From Enterocloster lavalensis (lineage in GTDB: Bacteria; Bacillota; Clostridia; Lachnospirales; Lachnospiraceae), in NCBI RefSeq assembly GCF_902364025.1, contig NZ_CABJCG010000013.1:62001-126000 (forward strand): a DNA stretch of 64,000 nucleotides, read 5' to 3'. The number at the start of each line of letters is the position of its first letter. Position 1 is the first letter of the stretch. The notes beneath the pieces were generated by a model, which searched no databases, had not been told where the DNA came from, and saw only the letters and a list, made by a program, of their open reading frames with translations. A program made the position numbers and the translations under genes. Positions 1-9,000 of this stretch are shown here, piece after piece.

Positions 1-365
1 AACGCCTGGAGTACCGGATTCAGTATGATCCCGACACCGGGCAGACCCGGATTCCCAAGCTGCTTTTACAGCCTCTGGTGGAAAATGCGATTATCCACGG
101 AATCGAGCCGTCCGGCCAGAACTGTCACCTGAATCTGTCCGTGTTCCGCCTCTCGCCCTCCCGGATCATGATCACCATCGAGGACGACGGCATCGGCTTT
201 GACCAGGAAATGACCACAAGGCACATGGGGCTTTCCAATGTCGCCAAACGCCTGACGCTGATTGACAGCCGCAACTGTATGGAAATTGAGAGTTCTCCGG
301 GAGAGGGAACGATCATCACACTTGAGATACAGACAGAGGAGCCCCATGAAATTTCTGATTGCTGA
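1..365 (+). CDS. Sensor histidine kinase, LytS/YesM type (3' end only)
   Basis: The reading frame is open from the left edge (codons start at base 3) and stops with TGA at 363-365, so only the last ~120 residues are present. They hold the end of the His-kinase domain and the HATPase: the N-box LLLQPLVENAIIHGIEP and the G1 box DDGIGFD, then a GLSNVAKRL stretch. This arrangement (LQPLVENAI..HG) is typical of the LytS/YesM class of membrane kinases, often linked to carbohydrate or extracellular signals. The gene overlaps the response regulator by 20 nt, so the two are translationally coupled and form a two-component pair. Its sensor domain and ligand lie outside the window. Confidence 0.9.
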   Translation, partial: RLEYRIQYDPDTGQTRIPKLLLQPLVENAIIHGIEPSGQNCHLNLSVFRLSPSRIMITIEDDGIGFDQEMTTRHMGLSNVAKRLTLIDSRNCMEIESSPGEGTIITLEIQTEEPHEISDC

Positions 366-1776
366 CGATGAACAGCTGGTCCGGCTGACCATTCGGACCA
401 TTTTGAACAATTACGGCATCGAGAACGAGGACATTTACCAGGCAGGCACCGGGCAGGAGATGCTGGCCGTGCTGAAGGAGCGCCGGGTCGACCTGGCTTT
501 TGTGGACATCCGCATGCCGGGGATGACCGGCCTTGAGGCGATCCGTCAGAGCATCGCCCTGTCCGGCCGCACCTCCTTCTACATTCTCACCGGGTATGAC
601 CGCTTTGAGTACGCGCGGGAAGCCATCTCCATCGGGGTGAAGGATTTTCTGCTCAAACCGCTGGAAACGCAAACCGTGGAGGAAATTTTAAAACGGGAGC
701 GCGCCCACCAGGAGAGCGCCCGCCGCCAGAAACGCAGCGAATTCGCCTCCCTGGTGTCCTCCGCCCTGCTGACCGGTTCCGGGAGCGCCTCCTCCGCGCT
801 CCACTGCCTCCCCTGCCTCTGCACCTTTGACCGGCCGGCCAACGTGGACCTGGAATTTTTTTACCGCTGTGAGGACGTTTTCACCTCCGTCCACACCGTG
901 ATCCTGCCCTTTCCCAATATGTCCTATGTGGTGTTCTGCTCCGCCGCGCCCGTTTCCGAGAAACCGCTGCTGGCGCAGATCCACACCCTGTTTTCCTCCG
1001 CCGCAGAGTCCCGGGGATGGGAAACCGCCTCGGCCTTCTGCTTTTCCACCGCAGTCTCCCCCGCGCAGCTGGCCGAAGCCTTTTCCACGCTGAAACGCTA
1101 CGCGGCCGTGCGCCTGACCCATGGGCTCAGACGGTTCTACACCGTTTCCCCGTCCCACCCGCCGGTGTCCGGCAGCCGTCTGCTCCCGGCCGTTCTGATC
1201 CTGCAGCTGAAGGACGACTATCTGGACGGCTCCTATGTGGATTATGTCAATCACCTGGAACAGCTCACGGCAGCGCTCAAAAACGCGCCCGATCTGTTCG
1301 GACGCGCCTCCCTGCACCATATCAACACCTGGCTTTCCCTGTGCTTTGCCAGGCCGGAAACGCCCCTGGACTCCCCGGAAGGCTTTTACCGGCATTTCCA
1401 GGCCCTGTCCCGCCATCTTTTGTCCCCCGGCGAGCAGAAAATGTCCTCCATCGAGACCATCATCCGCTACACGGACGACCACTACACCGAGGACATCTCA
1501 GTCAACGGCCTGGCCGACCAATTCGGCCTCACCCCCAATTATCTCAGCGCGCAGTTCAAGCGGGAGACCGGGATGAAATTCACCGACTACGTCACTGGAC
1601 TGCGTTTGGCGCAGGCAAAAAAACTGCTGGTGGAGTCGCCGCTTCAGGTAAAGCAGATCGCCTCCCGGGTCGGCTACTACACCACCAGCCATTTTATCAA
1701 GGCCTTCGTGCGCCGCGAGGAAATGACGCCCCTGGAATACCGGAACCGGTACAAAACGGTGAGACCGGAGGAATAA
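346..1776 (+). CDS. YesN-type response regulator with AraC DNA-binding domain
   Basis: 476 aa. An N-terminal receiver domain (about 1-125) has the acidic pocket ADDE (6-9), phosphoacceptor Asp54 in VDIRMPG and the conserved lysine in FLLKP. A poorly conserved middle region (about 130-365) links it to a C-terminal AraC-family double helix-turn-helix (about 370-470; ISVNGLADQFGLTPNYLSAQFK and IASRVGYYTTSHFIKAF). This is the YesN architecture, a transcription activator controlled by a YesM kinase, which here lies directly upstream. I use ATG 346, inside the end of the kinase gene, because the receiver domain begins there; an upstream in-frame start at 262 would only add residues encoded by the overlap. 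The target genes are probably outside the window, since the next gene converges. Confidence 0.9.
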   Translation: MKFLIADDEQLVRLTIRTILNNYGIENEDIYQAGTGQEMLAVLKERRVDLAFVDIRMPGMTGLEAIRQSIALSGRTSFYILTGYDRFEYAREAISIGVKDFLLKPLETQTVEEILKRERAHQESARRQKRSEFASLVSSALLTGSGSASSALHCLPCLCTFDRPANVDLEFFYRCEDVFTSVHTVILPFPNMSYVVFCSAAPVSEKPLLAQIHTLFSSAAESRGWETASAFCFSTAVSPAQLAEAFSTLKRYAAVRLTHGLRRFYTVSPSHPPVSGSRLLPAVLILQLKDDYLDGSYVDYVNHLEQLTAALKNAPDLFGRASLHHINTWLSLCFARPETPLDSPEGFYRHFQALSRHLLSPGEQKMSSIETIIRYTDDHYTEDISVNGLADQFGLTPNYLSAQFKRETGMKFTDYVTGLRLAQAKKLLVESPLQVKQIASRVGYYTTSHFIKAFVRREEMTPLEYRNRYKTVRPEE

Positions 1777-1820
1777 CCGGCAAGCGCCCGCAGGCTGCGC
1801 CAGCGGCCCGCTGCATCCGG

Positions 1821-1876
1821 CAAAAAACCGCCCATGGCAGCGGGTGTGACCGCAGTCATGGGCGATTTTTCTTCTT
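1821..1876. terminator. Bidirectional terminator between the response regulator and glnN
   Basis: The inverted repeat CGCCCATG (1829-1836) / CATGGGCG (1857-1864) is preceded by CAAAAAA and followed by ATTTTTCTTCTTTT. It would therefore give a U-tract in both directions and can end both convergent genes. Confidence 0.7.
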
Positions 1877-1893
1877 TTATTATAAATGGTTCA

Positions 1894-4008
1894 CTATACC
1901 TCGAAAATCAGATCTCCGTAGCTGGGCATGGGCCACAGATCCTTATCCACAATCATCTCCAGCCGGTCCGCCGGGGCGCGCAGCGCTTCCATAGCGGGGG
2001 CCACAACACCGTGGTAGGCCTCGGCCTGCTCCCGGCCACCGCCCATGGCGGAGGCCTTATCCGTAGCCTCGATCAGGGCTGCCAGGGCAACCTTCATATC
2101 GCTGAGCAGGTCGGAGGCCTCGGTCAGAAGCTCGGTCTGCACGCTCACGTCCGCCTCCGGGCAGGCGTTTCGCACCGCGCAGATGGACCCGGCCAGCTGG
2201 GTGGTATACTTGATCACCGCTGGGATAATCTGCTTGCTGGCCATGTCGATCATGGTCCTTGCCTCAATGTTCACGGCCTTGGAGTAGCCCTCGTACTCCA
2301 CCTCGGCTCTGGATTCCAGCTCCGCTCTGGTGAACACGCCGAATTCCTCGAACAGCTTCACGGCCTTCTCCGTGGTCAGGGCCGGGATAGCCTCCACCAT
2401 GGAGCCCAGGTTGGGCAGGCCCCTGCGTTCCGCCTCCGCGACCCATTCTTTGGAGTAGCCGTTGCCGTTGAAGATCACCCGGCGGTGTGCGGACAAAGTC
2501 TCCTTGATCAGGTCATGGACGGCCATGTCGAAGTCGCCGGCCGCCTCCAGAATATCCGCCGCCTCCTTGAACGCCTCGGCCACAATGGTGTTGAGCACCG
2601 TGTTGGGGCTGGCGATGGAGTCGGAAGCGCCCACCATGCGGAACTCGAACTTGTTGCCGGTGAAGGCGAAGGGCGAGGTTCGGTTGCGGTCCGTGGCGTC
2701 CTTATCCAGGTCCGGGAGAATGTTCACGCCGGTTTTTAAGGTGCCGCCCTTCTTGGAGTGGGTGGCCTCGCCGGTGCTGCACAGCTGATCAATCACGTCC
2801 TCCAGCTGCTCGCCTAAGAAAATGGAGATAATGGCGGGCGGGGCCTCGTTGGAGCCTAAGCGCTGGTCGTTACCCGCATCCGCAGCGGATTCCCGCAGCA
2901 GATCCGCGTGGATGTCCACGGCCTTGATAATACAGGCCAGCACCAGCAGGAACTGGATGTTCTCGTGGGGGGTGTCGCCGGGGTTGAGCATGTTGGTGCC
3001 GTCGTCCCCGGTCAGGGACCAGTTGTCGTGCTTTCCGGATCCGTTCACGCCCGCAAAGGGCTTCTCGTGCAGCAGGCAGGCCATACCGTGGCGGCCGGCC
3101 ACCTTTTTGAGGGTCTCCATCACAATCTGGTTGTGGTCCACCGCCAGATTGACCTCCTCGTAGATGGGGGCCAGTTCGTGCTGGGATGGGGCGGCCTCGT
3201 TGTGCTGGGTCTTGGCGGGCACGCCCAGCTTCCACAGCTCCTTGTTCACCTCGTTCATGTAGGAGCCGATGCGCTCGCGGATCACGCCGAAGTAGTGGTC
3301 CTCCAGCTCCTGGCCCTTGGGCGGCATCGCGCCGAACAGGGTCCGGCCGGTGTAGATCAGATCCTTGCGCTGCATGTACTTGGCCCGGTCCACCAGGAAA
3401 TACTCCTGCTCCGCTCCCACGGAGGGGGTCACGCGCTTGGCCGTGGTGTTGCCGAACAGCCGCAGGATTCGCAGGGCCTGCTCGTTGACCGCCTGCACGG
3501 AGCGCAGCAGCGGGGTTTTCTTGTCCAGCGCCTCGCCCTTGTAGGAGCAGAAGGCGGTGGGGATACAAAGGGTCACGCCGATGGCGTCCTCCCTCAGAAA
3601 CGCGGAGGAGGTGCAGTCCCAGGCCGTGTAGCCTCTGGCCTCAAAGGTGGCCCGCAGGCCCCCGGAGGGGAAGGAGGAGGCGTCCGGCTCGCCCTTGATC
3701 AGCTCTTTCCCGGAAAATTCCATGATCACCCGGCCGTCGCTTGGCGCGGAGATAAAGGAATCGTGTTTCTCCGCGGTCACGCCGGTGAGGGGCTGAAACC
3801 AGTGGGTATAATGGGTGGCTCCCCGCTCGATGGCCCAATCCTTCATGGCGTGGGCCACAACGTCGGCGATGCTGGGATCCAGCTCCGCTCCGTCCTCGAT
3901 TGTCTTCTTCAGTTTCTTATAAACACTCTTTGGAAGGCGGTCCCGCATCACGGCATCGTTAAATACGTTCCTGCCGAACATATCGGTCACATTCATTACC
4001 TCGCTCAT
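1894..4008 (-). CDS. glnN: Glutamine synthetase, type III
   Basis: About 704 aa, the large GSIII class (around 700-730 aa), which makes glutamine from glutamate, ammonia and ATP in the cytoplasm. Visible hallmarks are the GSIII N-terminus ([20 protein letters not shown]), the ATP/glutamate-binding stretch around [19 protein letters not shown] and the FEFRMVG segment. I start at ATG 4008 ([12 protein letters not shown]), as in relatives. An ATG at 4020 directly abuts the GAGAGAGG ribosome binding site and is the alternative; residues further upstream look like untranslated leader. It follows fba on the same strand after 226 bp and has its own candidate promoter, so it is probably a separate unit. 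GSIII is common in Clostridia and Bacteroidetes. Confidence 0.92.
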   Translation of the reverse strand: MSEVMNVTDMFGRNVFNDAVMRDRLPKSVYKKLKKTIEDGAELDPSIADVVAHAMKDWAIERGATHYTHWFQPLTGVTAEKHDSFISAPSDGRVIMEFSGKELIKGEPDASSFPSGGLRATFEARGYTAWDCTSSAFLREDAIGVTLCIPTAFCSYKGEALDKKTPLLRSVQAVNEQALRILRLFGNTTAKRVTPSVGAEQEYFLVDRAKYMQRKDLIYTGRTLFGAMPPKGQELEDHYFGVIRERIGSYMNEVNKELWKLGVPAKTQHNEAAPSQHELAPIYEEVNLAVDHNQIVMETLKKVAGRHGMACLLHEKPFAGVNGSGKHDNWSLTGDDGTNMLNPGDTPHENIQFLLVLACIIKAVDIHADLLRESAADAGNDQRLGSNEAPPAIISIFLGEQLEDVIDQLCSTGEATHSKKGGTLKTGVNILPDLDKDATDRNRTSPFAFTGNKFEFRMVGASDSIASPNTVLNTIVAEAFKEAADILEAAGDFDMAVHDLIKETLSAHRRVIFNGNGYSKEWVAEAERRGLPNLGSMVEAIPALTTEKAVKLFEEFGVFTRAELESRAEVEYEGYSKAVNIEARTMIDMASKQIIPAVIKYTTQLAGSICAVRNACPEADVSVQTELLTEASDLLSDMKVALAALIEATDKASAMGGGREQAEAYHGVVAPAMEALRAPADRLEMIVDKDLWPMPSYGDLIFEV

Positions 4009-4144
4009 CGATTGTTCCATCCTCTCTCTATCTGAATCCACGGTGTCCTGTTCCCGGGCAATCGTCCGCAGGCTGCGGCAGCCCATTACCCCGGTCATTA
4101 AGAAAGCGTCCTCCCTGTAGAGAGAACGCCTTCGTTCTTTAAAT

Positions 4145-4173
4145 AAAATAAACCATTTCCTATCAAATTGCAA
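4145..4173 (-). promoter_or_regulatory. Candidate sigma-A promoter of glnN
   Basis: On the minus strand TTGCAA (4173-4168), a 17-nt spacer and TATTTT (4150-4145) lie about 125 nt upstream of the ribosome binding site. The A+T-rich stretch stands out from the surrounding G+C-rich coding DNA. The leader (about 4140-4009) shows no riboswitch I can recognise. Confidence 0.4.
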
Positions 4174-4234
4174 GAAAATCTTTTATAAAAAACCGCATTT
4201 ATTTTAATACATTTTATTAGCTTGGCTAATTAAT

Positions 4235-5098
4235 TCAAGCCTTGCCAACGGAACCGAACAGCTCCATTTTCTCCTTGACGGTGGCTTTAATCGCCTCAGC
4301 GCCGGGAGCCAGCAGCTTTCTCGGGTCAAAGCCCTTGCCCTGCTGATCCTTGCCGGCCTCGATGTAAGCTCTGGTGGCGTCCGCGAAGGACGTCTGGCAC
4401 TCGGTGTTCACGTTGATCTTGGCAACGCCCAGGCTGATGGCCTTCTTGATCATATCCTCCGGGATTCCGGTGCCGCCGTGCAGTACCAGAGGCATGTCGC
4501 CAACGGCGTCCTTCACCTTGGCCAGAACGTCGAAGTTTAAGCCCTGCCAGTTGGCCGGATATTTGCCGTGGATGTTGCCGATGCCGGCAGCCAGGAAATC
4601 GATGCCCAGGTCAGCGATGGCCTTGCACTCAGCGGGATCCGCGCACTCGCCTGCGCCCACAACGCCGTCCTCCTCGCCGCCGATGGAACCCACCTCAGCC
4701 TCTAAGGACAGGCCCATTGCATGGGCGATCTTCACCAGTTCTCTGGTCTTCTCAATGTTCTCCTCGATGGGATAGTGGGAGCCGTCGAACATGATGGAAG
4801 AAAATCCGGCCTTGATGCACTTGTAGCAGCCGTCGTAGGTGCCGTGGTCCAGATGCAGAGCCACCGGAACGGTGATGTTTAACTCCTCCATCATGGCCTC
4901 TACCATGGCCGCAACGGTCTTAAAGCCGGTCATGTATTTTCCAGCGCCCTCTGACACGCCCAGAATCACCGGGGACTGCAGTTCCTGAGCCGTCAGCAGA
5001 ACGGACTTGGTCCACTCCAGGTTGTTGATATTGAACTGGCCTACCGCATACTTGCCTTCTCTTGCTTTCTCGAGCATTTCTTTTGCTGCAACTAACAT
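4235..5098 (-). CDS. fba: Class II fructose-bisphosphate aldolase
   Basis: 287 aa, full length for the short class IIA/B aldolases. It interconverts fructose 1,6-bisphosphate with dihydroxyacetone phosphate and glyceraldehyde 3-phosphate using a divalent metal. The zinc-ligand motif HLDHG (about 83-87), the second histidine in GNIHGKYP, the LVLHGGTGIP loop and the INVNTE motif are all present. The start at 5098 is fixed by an excellent ribosome binding site (AAGGAGGG, 8-nt spacer). A TGC-extended TATAAT promoter lies immediately upstream, so it can be transcribed alone although thrC ends only 87 bp before it. Confidence 0.95.
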   Translation of the reverse strand: MLVAAKEMLEKAREGKYAVGQFNINNLEWTKSVLLTAQELQSPVILGVSEGAGKYMTGFKTVAAMVEAMMEELNITVPVALHLDHGTYDGCYKCIKAGFSSIMFDGSHYPIEENIEKTRELVKIAHAMGLSLEAEVGSIGGEEDGVVGAGECADPAECKAIADLGIDFLAAGIGNIHGKYPANWQGLNFDVLAKVKDAVGDMPLVLHGGTGIPEDMIKKAISLGVAKINVNTECQTSFADATRAYIEAGKDQQGKGFDPRKLLAPGAEAIKATVKEKMELFGSVGKA

Positions 5099-5146
5099 TT
5101 ATATACCCTCCTTAAAATTATTGTTATATATTTAACATTCTCAACC

Positions 5147-5175
5147 ATTATAGCAAACCTGCCCTGAAAAGGGAA
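5147..5175 (-). promoter_or_regulatory. Extended -10 promoter of fba
   Basis: On the minus strand TGCTATAAT (-10 TATAAT at 5152-5147 with an extended TG) is preceded after 17 nt by the weak -35 TTCCCT (5175-5170). A short GCCCT/AGGGC hairpin overlaps the -35 and could be the thrC terminator. Confidence 0.55.
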
Positions 5176-5185
5176 GGGCAAATTA

Positions 5186-6697
5186 TCAAATCTTTAAAAT
5201 GCCTTTTACCGTGTCCTTCATCCGGTCCACGTCGCACTCCAGGTTATGGCGGATGGGCGCGGTGCGGATCTCCTCCACCGCCTGGGGAACCGGCACGCCG
5301 GACAGGCTGCTGAGAGCGTCCACAACTGCGAACTCGTCCATAGCCGCGGTTTCGTCCGCGTTCCCATTCTCTCCCGCGCCCTGAACGGCTTCCATCACGC
5401 TGCGGGAGAACTTGAAGGGACTGGCCGTGGAGGCGATCACCGTCTTAGCCGTATCCTTTGTGCGATTTACATAGTCATAGTAAACGGCTGCGGCCACGCC
5501 GGTGTGCGTGTCCACCAGATATCCGGTATCTCCGAAAATACGGCGGATTGTTTCTGCGTTCTCTTTCTGGCCGGCATATCCGCCCACAAAGTCCTCCATA
5601 AACCGACGCATCTCATCGGTCACGGTGTAGCAGCCTTTCTCCGACAGCTCCCGCATCAGGGCTGCGCTCACGGACGCGTCGCTGCCCGCGCTGAGATAGA
5701 TCAGGCGCTCCAAGTTGCTGGAGATCAGAATATCCATGGAGGGAGAGTTGGTCAGGATAAACTCCCGCTTCCGGTCATAGGTGCCTGTGGTGAAAAAGTC
5801 GTACAGGACCTTGTTGTCGTTGGAAGCGCAGATCAGGGTCTTGATGGGAAGTCCCATACGCTTGGCAAAATAGGCGGCGAGAATGTTGCCGAAGTTGCCG
5901 GTGGGCACGGTGACGTTGATCTGCTCATCTTTTTCAATTTCGCCGTTCTCAAATAGTTTGGCATACGCATATACATAATATACGATCTGCGGAACCAATC
6001 TTCCTATATTAATAGAATTGGCAGATGAAAACCGGAACCCGCGATCCGCCAGCTCAGCCGCCAGATCCTTGTCCGCGAAGATCTTCTTCACGCCGGTCTG
6101 GGCGTCGTCGAAGTTGCCGTGAATGGCCACCACGCTGGTGTTTTCGCCCTTCTGGGTGCGCATCTGCAGCTCCTGGACTTTGCTTACGCCGTCCTTGGGG
6201 TAGAATACGATGATCCGGGTCCCGGGCACGTCCGCAAATCCGGCCATCGCCGCCTTTCCGGTATCCCCGGAGGTGGCCGTGAGAATCACAATCTCCTGAT
6301 CCACATGATTTTTTTTCGCCGCGGTGGTCATCAGGTGGGGAAGAATGGAAAGCGCCATGTCCTTAAAGGCAATGGTGCTGCCATGGTACAGCTCCAGGAA
6401 ATAAGCCCCGTCCGCCTTAGCCAAAGGCGCAATCTCTTCCGTATCGAACTTGCTGTCGTAAGCCTTTTCGATACAGCCCTTTAACTCCTCCTCCGTAAAA
6501 TCCGTCAGGAACAGCTTCATCACCTCGTAGGCCGTCTCCTGATATGTCATCCCGGCCAAACGCTCCACCGGAACGTCAAGCGCCGGAATCCTGTTGGGCA
6601 TGAACAGGCCGCCGTCGTCTGCCAGACCCTTTAAAATCGCCTGGGAAGCAGTCACTCCAGCCTCGCCGCCCCTGGTACTCTGATAGGATAAACTCAT
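5186..6697 (-). CDS. thrC: Threonine synthase
   Basis: 503 aa. A PLP enzyme that converts O-phosphohomoserine to threonine. The N-terminus (YQSTRGG...KGLADDGGLFMP) is the long-form threonine synthase signature. The PLP-binding lysine is Lys112 in HGSTIAFKDMAL, and the cofactor phosphate loop is TATSGDTGKAA (about 140-150). The length matches the ~490-510 aa clostridial/proteobacterial form rather than the short Bacillus form. The ribosome binding site GCGAGGA supports ATG 6697. No other thr genes adjoin it. Its probable promoter lies just beyond a palindromic mobile element (6747-6884), so that element would be transcribed as the thrC leader. Confidence 0.94.
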   Translation of the reverse strand: MSLSYQSTRGGEAGVTASQAILKGLADDGGLFMPNRIPALDVPVERLAGMTYQETAYEVMKLFLTDFTEEELKGCIEKAYDSKFDTEEIAPLAKADGAYFLELYHGSTIAFKDMALSILPHLMTTAAKKNHVDQEIVILTATSGDTGKAAMAGFADVPGTRIIVFYPKDGVSKVQELQMRTQKGENTSVVAIHGNFDDAQTGVKKIFADKDLAAELADRGFRFSSANSINIGRLVPQIVYYVYAYAKLFENGEIEKDEQINVTVPTGNFGNILAAYFAKRMGLPIKTLICASNDNKVLYDFFTTGTYDRKREFILTNSPSMDILISSNLERLIYLSAGSDASVSAALMRELSEKGCYTVTDEMRRFMEDFVGGYAGQKENAETIRRIFGDTGYLVDTHTGVAAAVYYDYVNRTKDTAKTVIASTASPFKFSRSVMEAVQGAGENGNADETAAMDEFAVVDALSSLSGVPVPQAVEEIRTAPIRHNLECDVDRMKDTVKGILKI

Positions 6698-6738
6698 GCT
6701 TTTTTCCTCGCTTTTACCATAAAATCTCGATGTTTATT

Positions 6739-6892
6739 GATTTCGTGTAACTGTTCAGCAGGTCCGCGCACTTGCTGCGCTGACCGTACGAAAATCTAAG
6801 CTTACAGGCAAAAATCCCATCGACGAAGCCGATTTTAAATGGAGTTTTGCTCTGCCCGTATCTGTGAAGGTGCTGAACAGATACGATTTCAT
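6739..6892. mobile_element. Palindromic mini-element 1 (MITE-like) with target duplication
   Basis: The core at 6747-6884 (138 bp) is bounded by GTAACTGTTCAGCA and its near-perfect inverse TGCTGAACAGATAC. The 8 bp on each side are GATTTCGT and GATTTCAT, an almost perfect target-site duplication. The interior carries no gene; a 61-codon frame inside it lacks a ribosome binding site. The ends match the other GTWACWGTTCA elements of this window, but the interior differs from copies 2 and 3. Confidence 0.7.
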
Positions 6893-6921
6893 TATACATG
6901 ATATTAGCATATTTAAGTCAT
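6891..6921 (-). promoter_or_regulatory. Candidate thrC promoter at the outer edge of mini-element 1
   Basis: A perfect TATAAT lies on the minus strand at 6896-6891, with only a weak -35 (ATGACT or TGACTT, 18-19 nt upstream). Transcription would start close to the element end at 6884. The remainder of 6922-7027 is A+T-rich with no gene. Confidence 0.35.
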
Positions 6922-7027
6922 GGGTGCAACTGAATAATTGTGAGCCCGTCCCACCTTATTAAATGAAGTCACAATGCATTAATTGTGGTCCTGACAATAA
7001 AAAAGTTGTATATTTTTCGAAAAACTA

Positions 7028-7056
7028 TTGACTTTTAAAAAAAAACAGAATATAAT
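7028..7056 (+). promoter_or_regulatory. Strong sigma-A promoter of the amino-acid ABC operon
   Basis: TTGACT (7028-7033), an exact 17-nt A-rich spacer and TATAAT (7051-7056). The transcript leader runs about 195 nt to the first gene. I could not identify a known riboswitch in it. Confidence 0.8.
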
Positions 7057-7255
7057 CTGTTACATCGCAGGGGCAAAGTGCTCCGAACAAGTACGATCTG
7101 TGACAGCAGACAGAGAACTCAACAAAATTAAGGAAGCACGGTGGGCAAAGGCGCTCAGGAATTCTAGGGAGAGATTGCGGATTCTTTGGGTGTTTTTTTA
7201 TACCCATTCACCGGTTTCCCGACCATAGCAAAACGATAGAAAGGTGGTACAGAGT

Positions 7256-7978
7256 ATGATCCAGGTAAAAAATCTGAAGAAAAATTTCGGTGATTTGGAA
7301 GTGCTTAAAAACATCAACTTAACGGTGCAGGAAGGCGAGAAGCTGGTAATTATCGGACCGTCCGGAAGCGGCAAGAGCACTCTCATCCGCTGCATGAATT
7401 ATCTGGAGGAGCCCACGGCCGGGGAGGTTTACATCAACGACCAGAGACTGACTCACAAGAACCGCGGCGAGATGGCCCGCAAGTATTCTTCCATGGTGTT
7501 CCAGCAGTTCAACCTGTACCCGCACATGACCGTGCTGCAGAACCTGACGCTGGCTCCCATCAAGCTGCAGAAGGTTCCGAAGGCCGAGGCGGAAGCCGAA
7601 GCCATGAAGTATTTAGAGCGCGTCGGTCTGGCCGACAAGGCGGACTGCTATCCCCAGAACTTATCCGGCGGCCAGCAGCAGCGTGTAGCCATCGCCCGCG
7701 CCCTGTGCACCAAGCAGAAACTGATCCTGTTTGACGAGCCGACCTCCGCTCTGGACCCTGAGATGGTTCAGGAAGTGTTGGACGTTATGGTAAACCTTTC
7801 CAAAGAGAACATCACCATGGTCTGCGTAACCCACGAGATGGGTTTTGCCAAGCAGGTTGCGGACCGCGTCATTTTCATGGACGACGGCACCATCGTGGAG
7901 GAAGGGACTCCCGAACACTTCTTCGAGAATCCTGAGAACGAGCGCACCAAAGCGTTCCTCAGCAAGATCCTTCACTAA
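7256..7978 (+). CDS. Polar amino-acid ABC transporter ATPase (GlnQ/HisP type)
   Basis: 240 aa cytoplasmic ATPase. It has Walker [10 protein letters not shown] (about 34-42), Q-loop [11 protein letters not shown], signature [15 protein letters not shown], Walker [14 protein letters not shown] and the H-loop [15 protein letters not shown]. The length and sequence match the GlnQ/ArtP/HisP family. I start at ATG 7256, because AAAGGTGG lies 8 nt upstream; a GTG at 7244 lies inside that ribosome binding site. It is the first gene of an operon with a binding lipoprotein and two permeases. Substrate specificity (glutamine, glutamate, cystine or another polar amino acid) cannot be told from the sequence. 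Confidence 0.93.
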   Translation: MIQVKNLKKNFGDLEVLKNINLTVQEGEKLVIIGPSGSGKSTLIRCMNYLEEPTAGEVYINDQRLTHKNRGEMARKYSSMVFQQFNLYPHMTVLQNLTLAPIKLQKVPKAEAEAEAMKYLERVGLADKADCYPQNLSGGQQQRVAIARALCTKQKLILFDEPTSALDPEMVQEVLDVMVNLSKENITMVCVTHEMGFAKQVADRVIFMDDGTIVEEGTPEHFFENPENERTKAFLSKILH

Positions 7979-8028
7979 TTTTTGCCAATGATCACAGAGC
8001 CCTCAGGGGACAAAGGTTTCAAAGATAT

Positions 8029-8048
8029 CGCCGGGCAACCGGCGTTTT
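8029..8048 (+). terminator. GCAA-capped hairpin between the ATPase and binding-protein genes
   Basis: CGCCGG - GCAA - CCGGCG (8029-8044) is followed by TTTTCT. It sits in the 101-bp gap between the ATPase gene and the lipoprotein gene. It could act as a partial terminator or as a 5' stabiliser for the downstream message, which encodes the subunit needed in excess. Confidence 0.5.
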
Positions 8049-8079
8049 CTAAAACGTAATAAAAGAGGAGGACACAATT

Positions 8080-8997
8080 ATGAAAAAGAATCTTAAAATG
8101 AGCGCTGCCATCTTAGCTGCCGTTATGGTGATGGGTTCCCTGACAGCCTGCGGAGGCTCTTCCAGCGATCCCACCACCGCTGCCGCTAAGGACACTACCG
8201 CCGCTGCCGCAGACTCCGGTTCCACTGCCGCTGCAGATTCCGGTTCCGCCACCGGCGACGTGACCGCGGATGTTCAGAAGATCATCGACGCAGGCGTGTT
8301 AAAGGTTGGCGTCAAGACAGACGTTCCCTGCTTCAGCCTTCAGAATACCGCCACCGGCGAGTACGAGGGTCTGGAGGATGATCTGGCTTACAACATCGCG
8401 GGCAAGATCTTCGGCTGCACTCCCGACGAGGCCAAGGAAAAGAAACTGGTTGAGTTCCAGGGCGTTACCGCCAAGACCAGAGGTCCTCTTGTTGAGAACG
8501 GCGAACTGGATATGGTAATCGCCACCTTCACCATCACCGAAGAGCGCAAGGAGACCTACAACTTCTCCACACCGTACTTCACCGACGCCGTGGGCCTGCT
8601 GGTCCTCAAGGATTCCGGAATCAACTCCATCGAGGATCTGGACGGAAAGGTAATCGGCGTTGCACAGGGTTCCACCAGCCAGAAGGGCTTTGAGGCTTAT
8701 GTGGCTGAAAAAGGAATCAACGTGAAACCCACCTTTGAGGAATTTGACGGCTATCCCGCACTGGCTGCCGCTCTTTCCGCAAAGAACATCGACGTATTCT
8801 CCGTGGACCGCGCGATCCTGGCCGGCTACAGAGACGACACCAACAAACTGCTGGATGACCGCTATGCGGAGCAGGAGTACGGCGTTTGCACCAAGAAGGA
8901 AAACACCGGACTTGCGGAACTGGTTGACGGCGTTGTCACCGATTTAAAGGACAGCGGCAAATTAGCAGAAATGATCAAAGATTGGGGAATCGAATAA
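8080..8997 (+). CDS. ABC transporter substrate-binding lipoprotein (family 3)
   Basis: 305 aa. The signal peptide ends in the lipobox LTACGG (Cys24 is the likely lipidated residue), followed by an Ala/Thr/Ser-rich linker (about 30-60). After that comes a bacterial solute-binding protein family 3 domain (DVQKIIDAGVLKVGVKTD...; GELDMVIATFTITEERKE; the second-lobe start GKVIGVAQGSTSQ). It would sit on the outer face of the membrane and deliver a polar amino acid to the adjacent permeases. The start is set by the GAGGAGG ribosome binding site. Similar Ala/Thr-rich linkers occur in the trigger-factor lipoprotein at 33.7 kb and are common in Lachnospiraceae lipoproteins. Confidence 0.93.
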   Translation: MKKNLKMSAAILAAVMVMGSLTACGGSSSDPTTAAAKDTTAAAADSGSTAAADSGSATGDVTADVQKIIDAGVLKVGVKTDVPCFSLQNTATGEYEGLEDDLAYNIAGKIFGCTPDEAKEKKLVEFQGVTAKTRGPLVENGELDMVIATFTITEERKETYNFSTPYFTDAVGLLVLKDSGINSIEDLDGKVIGVAQGSTSQKGFEAYVAEKGINVKPTFEEFDGYPALAAALSAKNIDVFSVDRAILAGYRDDTNKLLDDRYAEQEYGVCTKKENTGLAELVDGVVTDLKDSGKLAEMIKDWGIE

Positions 8998-9000
8998 CTC

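Noticed and set aside
1834-2739. Long plus-strand frames opposite glnN (and similar long frames opposite iorA, the TetM-like gene, kdpB and others).
   Set aside because: They are antisense shadows in G+C-rich genes, have no ribosome binding sites and no recognisable domains.
4021-4173. N-terminal extension of glutamine synthetase to 4173.
   Set aside because: Those residues (starting MQFDRKWF) do not resemble glutamine synthetase; the segment contains a promoter and the ribosome binding site.
6714-6899. 61-codon minus-strand frame covering mini-element 1.
   Set aside because: No ribosome binding site; it lies within a palindromic element and reads through both ends of it.
7240-7255. AAAGGTGGTACAGAG before the ABC ATPase looks like a T-box sequence (GGTGGTAC).
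   Set aside because: It directly precedes the ATG at ribosome-binding-site distance. No terminator, antiterminator or Stem I features could be built around it.
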